The notes beneath the pieces were generated by a model. The model was given only the letters and a program-made list of their open reading frames with translations. It ran no database searches and was not told where the DNA came from. A stretch of 64,000 nucleotides of DNA, taken from NCBI GenBank assembly GCA_963803295.1, contig CAWDMC010000010.1, forward strand, positions 124,001 through 188,000. The letters run 5' to 3'. Position 1 is the first letter of the stretch, and each line of letters starts with the position of its first letter. The translations under genes were made by a program, and so were the position numbers. Shown piece after piece: positions 18,611 through 26,385 of the stretch. Origin of the DNA: CAWDMC01 sp963803295 (GTDB taxonomy: Bacteria > Acidobacteriota > Terriglobia > UBA7540).

Positions 18611-18663
18611 TGTAGCGCCGGTATCCCCACCGGCGTATGCGGCGCCAGGACAGCGCCGCTACA
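18611..18663. repeat. Composite palindromic element (two hairpins), REP-like
   Basis: A 53-base block with GCCGGT/ACCGGC (18617-18622 with 18629-18634) and GCGGCGC/GCGCCGC (18639-18645 with 18653-18659). Its outer ends TGTAGCG and CGCTACA are also complementary. The layout and the GTAGCG-CGCTAC borders match the element at 8102-8202, although the stems differ. Confidence 0.75.
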
Positions 18664-18754
18664 TAGTTGAGCGTCACTGTGATTTGTAATGCTCAGTAGG
18701 GCGAGAGTCAGGCTGCCGGATGGCCGACCGCCCGAAAGGTTCGAGGCAATCACG

Positions 18755-19381
18755 ATGATTCGAGTCATTACCATTGAGCGCGAGTATGGCAGCGGCGGAG
18801 GTGTGATCGCGGAGATGCTGGCAACGCGCTTGGGTTGGAAGCTTTGGGACCAGTTGCTGACCGAGGAGATTGCGCGGCGTATGGATTGCGATTGCCGCGC
18901 CGTGGAGGCGCATGAGGAGCGAAAGGATCCGGCGTACTACCGGCTCCTCAAGGCCTTCATGAGAGGCAGTCACGAGGGGAGCTTGAACGCCCCCCGGCTA
19001 AAGATGGTGGATACCGATTGCGTGCGTCAGGTGGTGCAGAAGCTCGTGCCGGAGATTGCCAAGGCCGGCAACTGCGTGATCGTGGGGAGAGGGTCAGCGT
19101 ACTATCTTTGCAGCCGCCATGACGCCTTTCACGTTTTCATTTACGCCCCCTTTCAAGAGCGCGTCCGGCGCCTGCAAGCTACAGGGAAAAGCGAGAAGAG
19201 AGCGGTCGAACTGGCGGAGACCGTAGATCGTGACCGCGCGGACTTCATTAGACAATATTTCAACGTCGACTGGCCCGGGAGGCATTGTTTCCACCTGATG
19301 GTGAATTCCGCAGTTGGCGATGAAGTTGCGGTCGAGATCATTCTTGACGCAGTTGCGCGATGTTCGAAACAGCGGACCTGA
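18755..19381 (+). CDS. Cytidylate kinase-like family protein
   Basis: A 208-residue P-loop protein beginning IRVITIEREYGSGGGVIAEMLATRLGW, the pattern of the cytidylate-kinase-like family (PF13189 type), with VIVGRGSAYYL in the middle and RDRADFIRQYF towards the end. Family members look like nucleoside monophosphate kinases, but their substrate is generally unknown. The ATG at 18755 has GAGG 8 nt upstream and places the P-loop at the usual distance; the frame also extends to 18689. It sits between the EmrB-like and EmrA-like genes, a curious placement. Confidence 0.85.
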   Translation: MIRVITIEREYGSGGGVIAEMLATRLGWKLWDQLLTEEIARRMDCDCRAVEAHEERKDPAYYRLLKAFMRGSHEGSLNAPRLKMVDTDCVRQVVQKLVPEIAKAGNCVIVGRGSAYYLCSRHDAFHVFIYAPFQERVRRLQATGKSEKRAVELAETVDRDRADFIRQYFNVDWPGRHCFHLMVNSAVGDEVAVEIILDAVARCSKQRT

Positions 19382-19465
19382 CCGACAGTCTCGGCTTCCA
19401 TGGGGACATGCCATGTTTTGTATTGCCGAACAATCGGCCCTGGAATATCTGGGAGCAAGGTAACT

Positions 19466-20734
19466 ATGGCAGACACAACGACACAAACCCCGGAATCGGG
19501 AAGGCTCGGCGAACCGAAATCGAGCGGCACGGGCGTCAGCCTGGAGCGAGCCCCGGCGCGCAGATCGAGGAAGGCGCGTGTAAGAATCGTGTTAGCGATG
19601 GTCGGTCTCGCCGTCGTCGCAGTGTTGGTTTTGCTGTATCGCCATTTCGCTGCCTGGGAGTCCACCGACGATGCCCAGATCGACGGCTATATCTATCCAG
19701 TCAGTCCCCGCGTTTCAGGCTACGTGACCCGCGTTACGGTCGATGACAATCAATACGTCGAGGCTGGCACGGTGCTGGTGCGACTTGACGCCAAAGACTA
19801 CGAGGTCGCGCTCGCGAACGCCAAGGCAACTTTGGCCAATGACCAAGCCAGCGCTGCTGCTCTCCTCACTAATGTTCCCATCACTTCTGTAAACACGTCC
19901 AGCCAACTCTCCAGCGCTCAGGCCGACGTCGAAAACGCCAAGGCAGGCTTGATTGCCGCGCAGCGGCAGTTTGACGGGGCCCAGGCTTCGCTGGGGCAGG
20001 CCGAGGCCAATGATCTGAAAGCGCAGGATGATGTTAGCCGGTACAAGCCGCTGGCAGCGAAGGATGAGATCCCGCAGCATCAGTACACACAGGCCGTGGA
20101 ATCCCAGAAAGCTACTGCGGCCGCCGTGCAAGCTGCCAGAGCGTCAGCTGCAGCCGCGGAACAGGTAGTCTCCCAGGCCCGCGCCAGGGTTGCGCAAGCT
20201 CAGGCCCAATTGCAGTACGCTCAGACCCGGCCACAGCAGATTTCCGTACAGCGCTCCCGCGCCCAAGCCGCGGAGGCGGAGACTCAACGTGCCACCGCGA
20301 CCTTCGAGCAAGCCCAACTAAATCTGCAATATACCACCATCGTGGCGCCGGTCAGCGGGATCGTTGGGCAAAGATCGGTGCAGCCGGGCCAGAACGTCTC
20401 GTCCGGCCAGCAACTGATGACCATCGTGCCTTTGGATAGCCAGAACATCTGGGTGACAGCGAACTTCAAAGAAACGCAATTGAAACATATGCGGTCCGGG
20501 CAGCCGGTGAAGATTGCTGTTGACACCTATGACCGCACCTACGATGGTCATGTGCTCAGCATTGCCGGTGCCAGTGGAGCACGCTACAGCTTGCTACCTC
20601 CAGAGAATGCCACCGGGAATTATGTGAAGGTTGTCCAGCGCATACCCGTCAAGATCATGATCGAAAAGGGACAGGATCCAGAGCACTTGCTGAGACCGGG
20701 AATGTCTGTGGAGCCCAACGTAAACGTAAAATAG
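19466..20734 (+). CDS. EmrA/HlyD-family membrane fusion protein
   Basis: A 422-residue periplasmic adaptor. A single membrane anchor lies at about residues 40-58, then ESTDDAQIDGYIYPVSPRVSGYV (barrel and lipoyl start typical of EmrA), a long alanine/glutamine-rich coiled-coil hairpin, the second lipoyl half (TTIVAPVSGIVGQRSVQPGQNV) and the beta-barrel end. It should link the DHA2 antiporter to an outer-membrane channel. AAGG lies 5 nt before the ATG at 19466. Its stop codon TAG directly abuts the stop of the convergent URO-D gene. Confidence 0.92.
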   Translation: MADTTTQTPESGRLGEPKSSGTGVSLERAPARRSRKARVRIVLAMVGLAVVAVLVLLYRHFAAWESTDDAQIDGYIYPVSPRVSGYVTRVTVDDNQYVEAGTVLVRLDAKDYEVALANAKATLANDQASAAALLTNVPITSVNTSSQLSSAQADVENAKAGLIAAQRQFDGAQASLGQAEANDLKAQDDVSRYKPLAAKDEIPQHQYTQAVESQKATAAAVQAARASAAAAEQVVSQARARVAQAQAQLQYAQTRPQQISVQRSRAQAAEAETQRATATFEQAQLNLQYTTIVAPVSGIVGQRSVQPGQNVSSGQQLMTIVPLDSQNIWVTANFKETQLKHMRSGQPVKIAVDTYDRTYDGHVLSIAGASGARYSLLPPENATGNYVKVVQRIPVKIMIEKGQDPEHLLRPGMSVEPNVNVK

Positions 20735-21895
20735 CTAACTTTCGAGCGGATACTCGCCGAACTTCCGGGCTGCGTCCGCCATGGCGAGGATGTTTTCCGG
20801 GGGCACATCCGGCTGGATGTTGTGCACCGCAGACAGGACAAATCCGCCGCCTCGCCCAAGATCGCGAATGCGCTTGCGAACTTCGGTTTCAACCTCTTTT
20901 ACTGAACCGTAGGGCAGGACCTGCTGGGTGTCGATCGCGCCGCAAAAAGAGACCTTGTTGCCAAATCTGGCCTTCAACGCGACGGTATCGCCCATGGCCG
21001 ATACCTGCACCGGATTCAAGATGTCGACGCCGATCTCCGCCAGGTCGTCAATGAGATCGGTAGCATTTCCGCAGGAGTGGTAGTAAATCTTCGCCTCGGT
21101 CTTGGCTCGGATCAAGTCAAAGTATTTCCTGTGCGCCGGCTTCACAAGCTTTCGGTAGGAGTCGAGGGAGATCAGCAGCCCGTTTTGCGTGGCCAGATCG
21201 TCTCCTACGCGGACAATCTGTATGTAGGGCCCAGCGACATCGAGGAAACGCCCGGTCGCCACCAGGTGGATTTCCAGCAGCTTGGACATCAGGGCCGACA
21301 CGAAATTCGGATCAAGGGCCACGTCCATCAGTAATTGTTCGAAACCGCGCAGGCGAACGGCGAGCTCCCAGAAGCTCTTGTACCCGGGATCTGCCGCCAC
21401 CGCGTAGGGAGTGCCTTCATAAAGAGCCCTGGCTTCCTCCGCCAGACCTTGAGTGAGACCCGGATCCTCGGGATCAGGCCACGGATAGCGATCCAGATCG
21501 GAGATGATTGCTTCTCCGAGCGGAGGGCTGCCCGCAAGTTCCCAGTAATAGCAGTTCTCGGCGTAATAAGCCTTCTTCCAGGTGATTCCCCAGATGTCGA
21601 CAGAGGTTCCCGGCGGAGAGGGTGGAGGAGTCCAGCCAGAGGCGCCCCTGGCTCTTAATGGCCGGATGTCACTTCCGAGACGCTGCAGAACTGCCTCGTC
21701 GAGACGTGCTACGCGGAAAGTCTCACTGAGGATCTCGGTCCTTTCCGTGAGGATCCCCAATGACTTCTTTAGCTTTTCGTAGGCTTCGACAACGATACTG
21801 GTGCTTCCGCCCCCTCCAATGTCAATCGGTACCCGATCGGGCTCCCGATGGTTCAGGGTGGTGAGGACTCGCTCTCGTGGTGTCATTGGAGCCAT
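20735..21895 (-). CDS. Uroporphyrinogen decarboxylase (URO-D) family protein 1
   Basis: A 386-residue TIM-barrel protein of the URO-D superfamily. The opening MTPRERVLTTLNHREPDRVPIDIG is typical of the methyltransferase-like branch (MtaA/MtbA relatives), not of HemE. Zinc-ligand candidates are in YYHSCGNATDLIDDLAEIGVDILNPVQ and SFCGAIDTQQVLPYG, and the end reads VHNIQPDVPPENI. Such proteins often move methyl groups with corrinoid partners; substrates are mostly unknown. Two more members lie at 28430 and 36866 around glycosidase genes. It converges on the EmrA-like gene with no spacer. Confidence 0.88.
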   Translation of the reverse strand: MAPMTPRERVLTTLNHREPDRVPIDIGGGGSTSIVVEAYEKLKKSLGILTERTEILSETFRVARLDEAVLQRLGSDIRPLRARGASGWTPPPSPPGTSVDIWGITWKKAYYAENCYYWELAGSPPLGEAIISDLDRYPWPDPEDPGLTQGLAEEARALYEGTPYAVAADPGYKSFWELAVRLRGFEQLLMDVALDPNFVSALMSKLLEIHLVATGRFLDVAGPYIQIVRVGDDLATQNGLLISLDSYRKLVKPAHRKYFDLIRAKTEAKIYYHSCGNATDLIDDLAEIGVDILNPVQVSAMGDTVALKARFGNKVSFCGAIDTQQVLPYGSVKEVETEVRKRIRDLGRGGGFVLSAVHNIQPDVPPENILAMADAARKFGEYPLES

Positions 21896-22043
21896 CTTGG
21901 GTCCTTTCCGACCAGAGCAAAGATCTCCCGGCCGAGGTATTTAAACACTGGCCTACACCCCTGTCGCGATAAAGCAAGCAGGCCACCCAATGGAAAACAG
22001 AAACCGAGGAATCGGATAGACTTAACATAACCAACTAGTCAGA

Positions 22044-22496
22044 TCACAGTTCCATGAGATCTTTCGTCAGCGTCACGGCATCACGGTTGAGTTCATCCGC
22101 GCGGCTTCGGAGCCTTTCATTTGCAGCCGATGATCCGAGTATTGCGGTTTCATAGATGATCTGGATCGCCTCAAGGCAACTATTACGGAATCGGATGCAC
22201 AGACGGTGATGTGGACTACCTCGCCTGAGCGGCGGCGGTACCGGCTGGTCTTCTTGCGCTTGCGGCTGGCCGAGTGCATGGAAGAGTGACCGTGTGTGGT
22301 CGTCAGGGCAGAGAGCAATAAGCTTCACGAGTATGTCACCCCGGGGCATTGTGGTGCCAGCCTCCCATCGGTCGTAAGTACGAAGCGACCTTCCTAACAG
22401 CTGTGCCATACCCGCCTGGGTCTCGCCCAACTGATAGCGAAGAGCCCTGATAGCAACTGAAATGGACCCCGAATTTTTCGAGAATTCCCTTGACAT
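22044..22496 (-). CDS. XRE-like helix-turn-helix regulator
   Basis: A small regulator with an N-terminal helix-turn-helix: ISVAIRALRYQLGETQAGMAQLLGRSLRTYDRWEAGTTMP matches the XRE/Cro pattern, followed by a helical C-terminus without recognised domain. The frame is open to 22586, but the ATG at 22496 (MSREFSKNSG) starts at the expected distance from the domain. It lies between the first URO-D gene and the two-component cluster on the same strand. A small palindrome at 22511-22524 just upstream could be an autoregulatory site. Target genes are unknown. Confidence 0.75.
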   Translation of the reverse strand: MSREFSKNSGSISVAIRALRYQLGETQAGMAQLLGRSLRTYDRWEAGTTMPRGDILVKLIALCPDDHTRSLFHALGQPQAQEDQPVPPPLRRGSPHHRLCIRFRNSCLEAIQIIYETAILGSSAANERLRSRADELNRDAVTLTKDLMEL

Positions 22497-22510
22497 GTCA
22501 AATCTTACTA

Positions 22511-22524
22511 TGACATAATCGTCA
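22511..22524 (-). promoter_or_regulatory. Small palindrome upstream of the HTH gene
   Basis: TGAC-ataatc-GTCA lies 14 nt upstream of the preferred ATG of the regulator. Its position suits an autoregulatory operator, but four-base arms are short and could be chance. Confidence 0.25.
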
Positions 22525-22822
22525 GTACTATCCAAGGCACGTACGGGGTAATACCAACGGCTCTGGTGGGACAGATCACGCAGCAATGATGAGCCGTCTT
22601 CGGGAGACGAGGCAACTTGGCTTTATGCAGCGGGGAGCCGGACTACCTAGGAATTGGACTCTCCTCCAGGTCGGCGATGATCCGCTGCTCCATTAACCCG
22701 CTACGAGCCGTCTGACACTCAAGCGCATTACTCAATTTCGACCAGTTAGAACCCAGCCATCATGGTCGTTGGAGAATAACAGTCCAAAGAGGCGCGACCC
22801 CTCTGTCGGCTTACACTAGTTT

Positions 22823-23197
22823 TCAATTTCTTGACGAGCCGCTAATCAAACCGCGCACCGTCTGGGCGACCTCTTCGAATTCGGCTGACTTGTCGAAGAA
22901 AAACGTCGCCCCGCTTTGTAGGCACTTCTTACGATATTGCGGATAGCCGTAGTTGGTAAGGACAATTACGATCGGAGTCACTCGATCCCGCTTCATGCCC
23001 TCCAACACATCGAGGCCGGTTCCTCCCGGCATACGAATGTCGAGAATTACCAAGTCGGGCTGTAAGGCGCGGATGCCTTCTGCAGCCTCTGCGACGGTTC
23101 CCGCATGACCTACGATTTCGACTCCGTCTACTTTCGCCAGGGTCATAACCAGACGCTGGAAGATGACCTCCGAGTCATCCGCGATCAGCACTCTCAT
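22823..23197 (-). CDS. Stand-alone response-regulator receiver domain
   Basis: A 124-residue single receiver domain: RVLIADDSEVIFQRL carries the acidic pair, the phospho-acceptor aspartate is at about residue 53 in LVILDIRMPGG, and the lysine region is FFFDKSAEFEEVAQ. It has no output domain, so it may work as a phosphate relay or by protein contact. The frame extends to 23224, but the ATG at 23197 opens directly on the domain. It lies downstream of the NarL-type regulator and its kinase on the same strand, with about 200 nt of spacer. Confidence 0.88.
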   Translation of the reverse strand: MRVLIADDSEVIFQRLVMTLAKVDGVEIVGHAGTVAEAAEGIRALQPDLVILDIRMPGGTGLDVLEGMKRDRVTPIVIVLTNYGYPQYRKKCLQSGATFFFDKSAEFEEVAQTVRGLISGSSRN

Positions 23198-23404
23198 TTG
23201 ACCACCGCCATCATCTTGCAGCATTTGGAAGCGGCGCGCTATAGGTGCAAATCGGAATATCGTGTAGAATTAATTCAAAGATCATGTCGTGGTTGCTTCT
23301 ACATAGACTTATCAAACAGCGGGCGGGCCGGACTCGACGACAGGTTGGGTTGCGGGCGCAGGTGAGGCATGCCTCTGGAAAAACTGGCGCGGGCTGCTTT
23401 GACT

Positions 23405-24037
23405 TCAATCCACGAGGTGATTCCGCAGAGCGTATTGCATCAGTTCCGCGCTGTTCGTCATGTTCATCTTTTCAAGAATGCGCGCACGATAGGTGCTGAT
23501 GGTCGTCACACTCAGGTGAAGCTGGTCGGCGATCTGACTGACTGTTTTTCCTGAGGCGATCATCCTCAAAACCTCGAACTCGCGGTCGGAAAGGGTCTCG
23601 TCCGGGGACCGCTCTGAGTATCTATTCAACTCCAGCGCCAACTTTTCTGCGAGCGCCGGGCTCACATAGCGGCCTCCAGCAAGCACTCTCTGAATCGCCT
23701 TGATCAATTCTTCGGGTGCGGTGTCTTTGTTCATGTAGCCGGACGCTCCTGCCCTAAGCACCCGCTTACCATACTGATCTTCAGCATGCATACTCAAGAC
23801 GAGCACCGGAAGTCTGGGACGCAGCCGTTTCAGGTCCCCGAGAACGTCAATACCGCTCCGCCCTGGCATGGTGACGTCCAGAATCACCAAATCCCAATCG
23901 TGACTCCTGACCTGCGCAAGGACCTGCTGCGCGTTCTCGGCTTCGCCACACTCTGCGCTCCCGAGCTCGCGCGTCAGGATTTCGATCAGTCCTCTGCGCA
24001 AGATGGCATGATCGTCGGCGATCAGAACCTTGATCAT
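23405..24037 (-). CDS. NarL/FixJ-family response regulator
   Basis: A 210-residue regulator with an N-terminal receiver (IADDHAILRRGL, phospho-acceptor D54 in VILDVTMPGRSG, LSMHAEDQYGKR, and the lysine in GYMNKDT) and a C-terminal LuxR-type DNA-binding domain (LSDREFEVLRMIASGKTVSQIADQLHLSVTTISTYRARILEKM). Its ATG overlaps the stop of the histidine kinase gene by four bases, so the two are translationally coupled and almost certainly form a cognate pair. Confidence 0.95.
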   Translation of the reverse strand: MIKVLIADDHAILRRGLIEILTRELGSAECGEAENAQQVLAQVRSHDWDLVILDVTMPGRSGIDVLGDLKRLRPRLPVLVLSMHAEDQYGKRVLRAGASGYMNKDTAPEELIKAIQRVLAGGRYVSPALAEKLALELNRYSERSPDETLSDREFEVLRMIASGKTVSQIADQLHLSVTTISTYRARILEKMNMTNSAELMQYALRNHLVD

Positions 24038-25803
24038 AAGGTTGCCTCGTTTGGCGTGGCGGGCTCAGGCATTCTGACTCGCACTGTGGTGCCCTTTCCC
24101 TGGGTGCCACTGATGCTAAACTCCCCTCCGAGCAGGAGGGCCCGCTCTCGCATTCCCAGGATTCCGAGCGACTCGCCCCTCGATAGTCTGTCCTCGTTGA
24201 TCCCCCTACCGTTATCGTGAACTTCGAGGGTTAGATCGCCGTCCTCCTTGGCCAATCTTACCTCAATCTCACTTGCGTCCGCGTGCCGCGCCACGTTGGT
24301 CAATGTCTCCTGAAAGATACGGAAGACCGCTGTGGCACGCTCCGGATCGATGGGTATGCTATCCTCGGGAAGGTCCAGGCGGCATTTGGTCCCGGTGCGA
24401 GCCTCGAATTCCTCCCCGGCCCACTCAACGGCGGCCACGAGGCCGAGGTCGTCTAGGATTCCCGGTCTCAGTTCAGTTGAAATTCGGCGCACCGACTGAA
24501 TCGTCTCGTCCATCAATTTTAGGACGGACGAGGTCCTCCTCGACTGGTATTTCAGATCTGCCGGCAACTCGCGGATCAGAGCGGTCAAGTCGATCTTAAT
24601 CGCGGTCAGGGCCTGGCCCAGTTGATCGTGGATCTCGCGCGCTACTCGCTTCCTTTCCTCTTCCCGGACACTCTGTAAACGTGCAGCGAGCGCACGCAAC
24701 TGTTCGACGGAATGCTGCCGCTCCTCTTGCGCTAGCTTGCGCTCAGTGATGTCACGGCAAGAAATAATTAACGCCTCATGACCAAGGTACCTCACGAACC
24801 TCGAATCTATCTCCCCCGAAAACGTCGTGCCGTCTTTCCGGATACCCGTAACTTCGAACGGTTGTGTTTCCTGCCGCTGTATCCCGTCACGGATGCTCGC
24901 AAGAGACTCGGGAGTCAGCAGGCCTTCTAGACCTTTCTTGCCAATAAGCTCCTCTGGCTGCTCATAACCGAAGAGTCGCGCAAATACCAGATTGGCGTCC
25001 AGGATTAGCCCTTGCTTATAGATCATGATCCCCTCGAGCGATGCGTTGGACAGGCTGCGAAAACGCTCCTCGCTCTCGTGCAGTTCGGCCGTACGCTGCC
25101 GGACCCTGAGTTCCAGCACCTGATTCACAGCTTCGGTCTGGTTCTTTGCGATCTGCAGATTCTCCACAAGATCGCGGTTCTCAAACTGCAGTTTGAGTGA
25201 CCAATCGACCGTGCGGAAGATCCGCCCAGTCGTGATCAGCGTGGCAAGAGTGAAGACCGCGGCCAATAGCCCCATCGCAGAATGCATTCCATCGCCCTGG
25301 ACAAAGAAGCGGACTGCAGGGACGACTCCCGTCGGAATCAAAAACGCCAGGAATGCCTCTGGTCTGGGCGCGAGCAGGGATGCCGCGCCAAGCATCATTC
25401 CACCCAGGACGAAAACAAGGAAAACTTGGCTCGTGAAGTGGGCCTCCGAGTATAAGAGGATAGCCGCTCCGCCCCAACCGATCCCGGCTAAACCGGCACC
25501 GAGGGTAAAGGCGGCACGCCACCCGCTAGCGTTGATGCACCCTGGCGAGGCACGCCTATAGCCTTGCGCAAGAGCCCACCTTGACACCGAAACCAAAACC
25601 ATATAGGACCACCAGCCGAGGACTCGAACGTTCGGAACGATCCCCCATTGAAGGATGGCCAGGGTTGTGGCTGCGAGTATCGCTATGCCAGCCGCGAGGT
25701 TCGCATTAGCGTACAGGAGTCGAATCTGCGCCAACAGGATTTCTTGCCTTGCGGATCTCGGTTGGATCTGTGTTGCTGCGCTTGCTGAAGAACTCGGGGC
25801 CAT
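24034..25803 (-). CDS. Membrane sensor histidine kinase (PAS, HisKA_3 type)
   Basis: A 589-residue kinase. About six hydrophobic segments (residues 30-190) form an uncharacterised membrane sensor, followed by a coiled coil, a PAS domain (about 245-355, ending FVRYLGHEALIISCRDITERK) and a HisKA_3 dimerisation domain with the phospho-histidine at about 392 in REIHDQLGQALTAIK. The ATPase domain follows with TLEVHDNGRGI and GILGMRERA. This matches NarX/DesK-type kinases, suiting the NarL regulator that overlaps it. The frame runs on to 26019, but that extra region is cysteine-rich and unlike a signal; ATG 25803 is preferred. Confidence 0.92.
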   Translation of the reverse strand: MAPSSSASAATQIQPRSARQEILLAQIRLLYANANLAAGIAILAATTLAILQWGIVPNVRVLGWWSYMVLVSVSRWALAQGYRRASPGCINASGWRAAFTLGAGLAGIGWGGAAILLYSEAHFTSQVFLVFVLGGMMLGAASLLAPRPEAFLAFLIPTGVVPAVRFFVQGDGMHSAMGLLAAVFTLATLITTGRIFRTVDWSLKLQFENRDLVENLQIAKNQTEAVNQVLELRVRQRTAELHESEERFRSLSNASLEGIMIYKQGLILDANLVFARLFGYEQPEELIGKKGLEGLLTPESLASIRDGIQRQETQPFEVTGIRKDGTTFSGEIDSRFVRYLGHEALIISCRDITERKLAQEERQHSVEQLRALAARLQSVREEERKRVAREIHDQLGQALTAIKIDLTALIRELPADLKYQSRRTSSVLKLMDETIQSVRRISTELRPGILDDLGLVAAVEWAGEEFEARTGTKCRLDLPEDSIPIDPERATAVFRIFQETLTNVARHADASEIEVRLAKEDGDLTLEVHDNGRGINEDRLSRGESLGILGMRERALLLGGEFSISGTQGKGTTVRVRMPEPATPNEATL

Positions 25804-26385
25804 GGTAGGGACACCGCGTACTGAATTGTTTTCTACGCTATCACAATTTTGAGCAAAAGAGTCCTCGCATAATTCTCCAGAGCACCCGGTCTCCAAGCTG
25901 CGCAGGATCCCCAGCGCACCAAACGATACGAGGGTTACTTTTGATCGCTGACCATCCGAGTGCATTTGAAAACACAGGAGCCACGGACAAGACCATTCGA
26001 GACCATAGCGCCCCTCCATTTACGGTTGAGGCGCATGGGATGAAGCCGCGGGAGCGCTCCGGAGGAAATGGGTGCCAATCAATGCTATGTTCTTAGTCGA
26101 ACTCTATGGAGGCGAGTATCTTCGCGTAATGCATGTTCCCAGAGACTCTTGGGGTCTAGGCAGGCGACTGCTAACTCGCAGGCTGCCAGTATCGACTTGG
26201 AATAGTCCAAGGCTCGGAATAACTGTTGATCACTCCCCATGCAGAGTGATCAACGTCATCAGTTCGCGCCTCAGAGACCGTTTCTAAGTGATTAAGTTCG
26301 CGCCGGTACGCGGTTCAGTCCGCCGTGCTACTACGATATTGCTGGCGGGAATCGTCCTGAATTGTAGGAATTGGGTTGAGGTATC
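25804..26385. other. Intergenic region upstream of the histidine kinase
   Basis: About 580 bases between the kinase start and the peptidase stop, both on the minus strand. Up to 26019 the kinase frame stays open without family features. I see no gene, tRNA or clear repeat in the rest. It should hold the kinase promoter. Confidence 0.4.

Noticed and set aside
20735..21895. Assignment of the URO-D genes as hemE (haem synthesis)
   Set aside because: All three have HSCG or HCCG zinc-type motifs and lack the HemE opening, so they belong to the methyltransferase-like branch.
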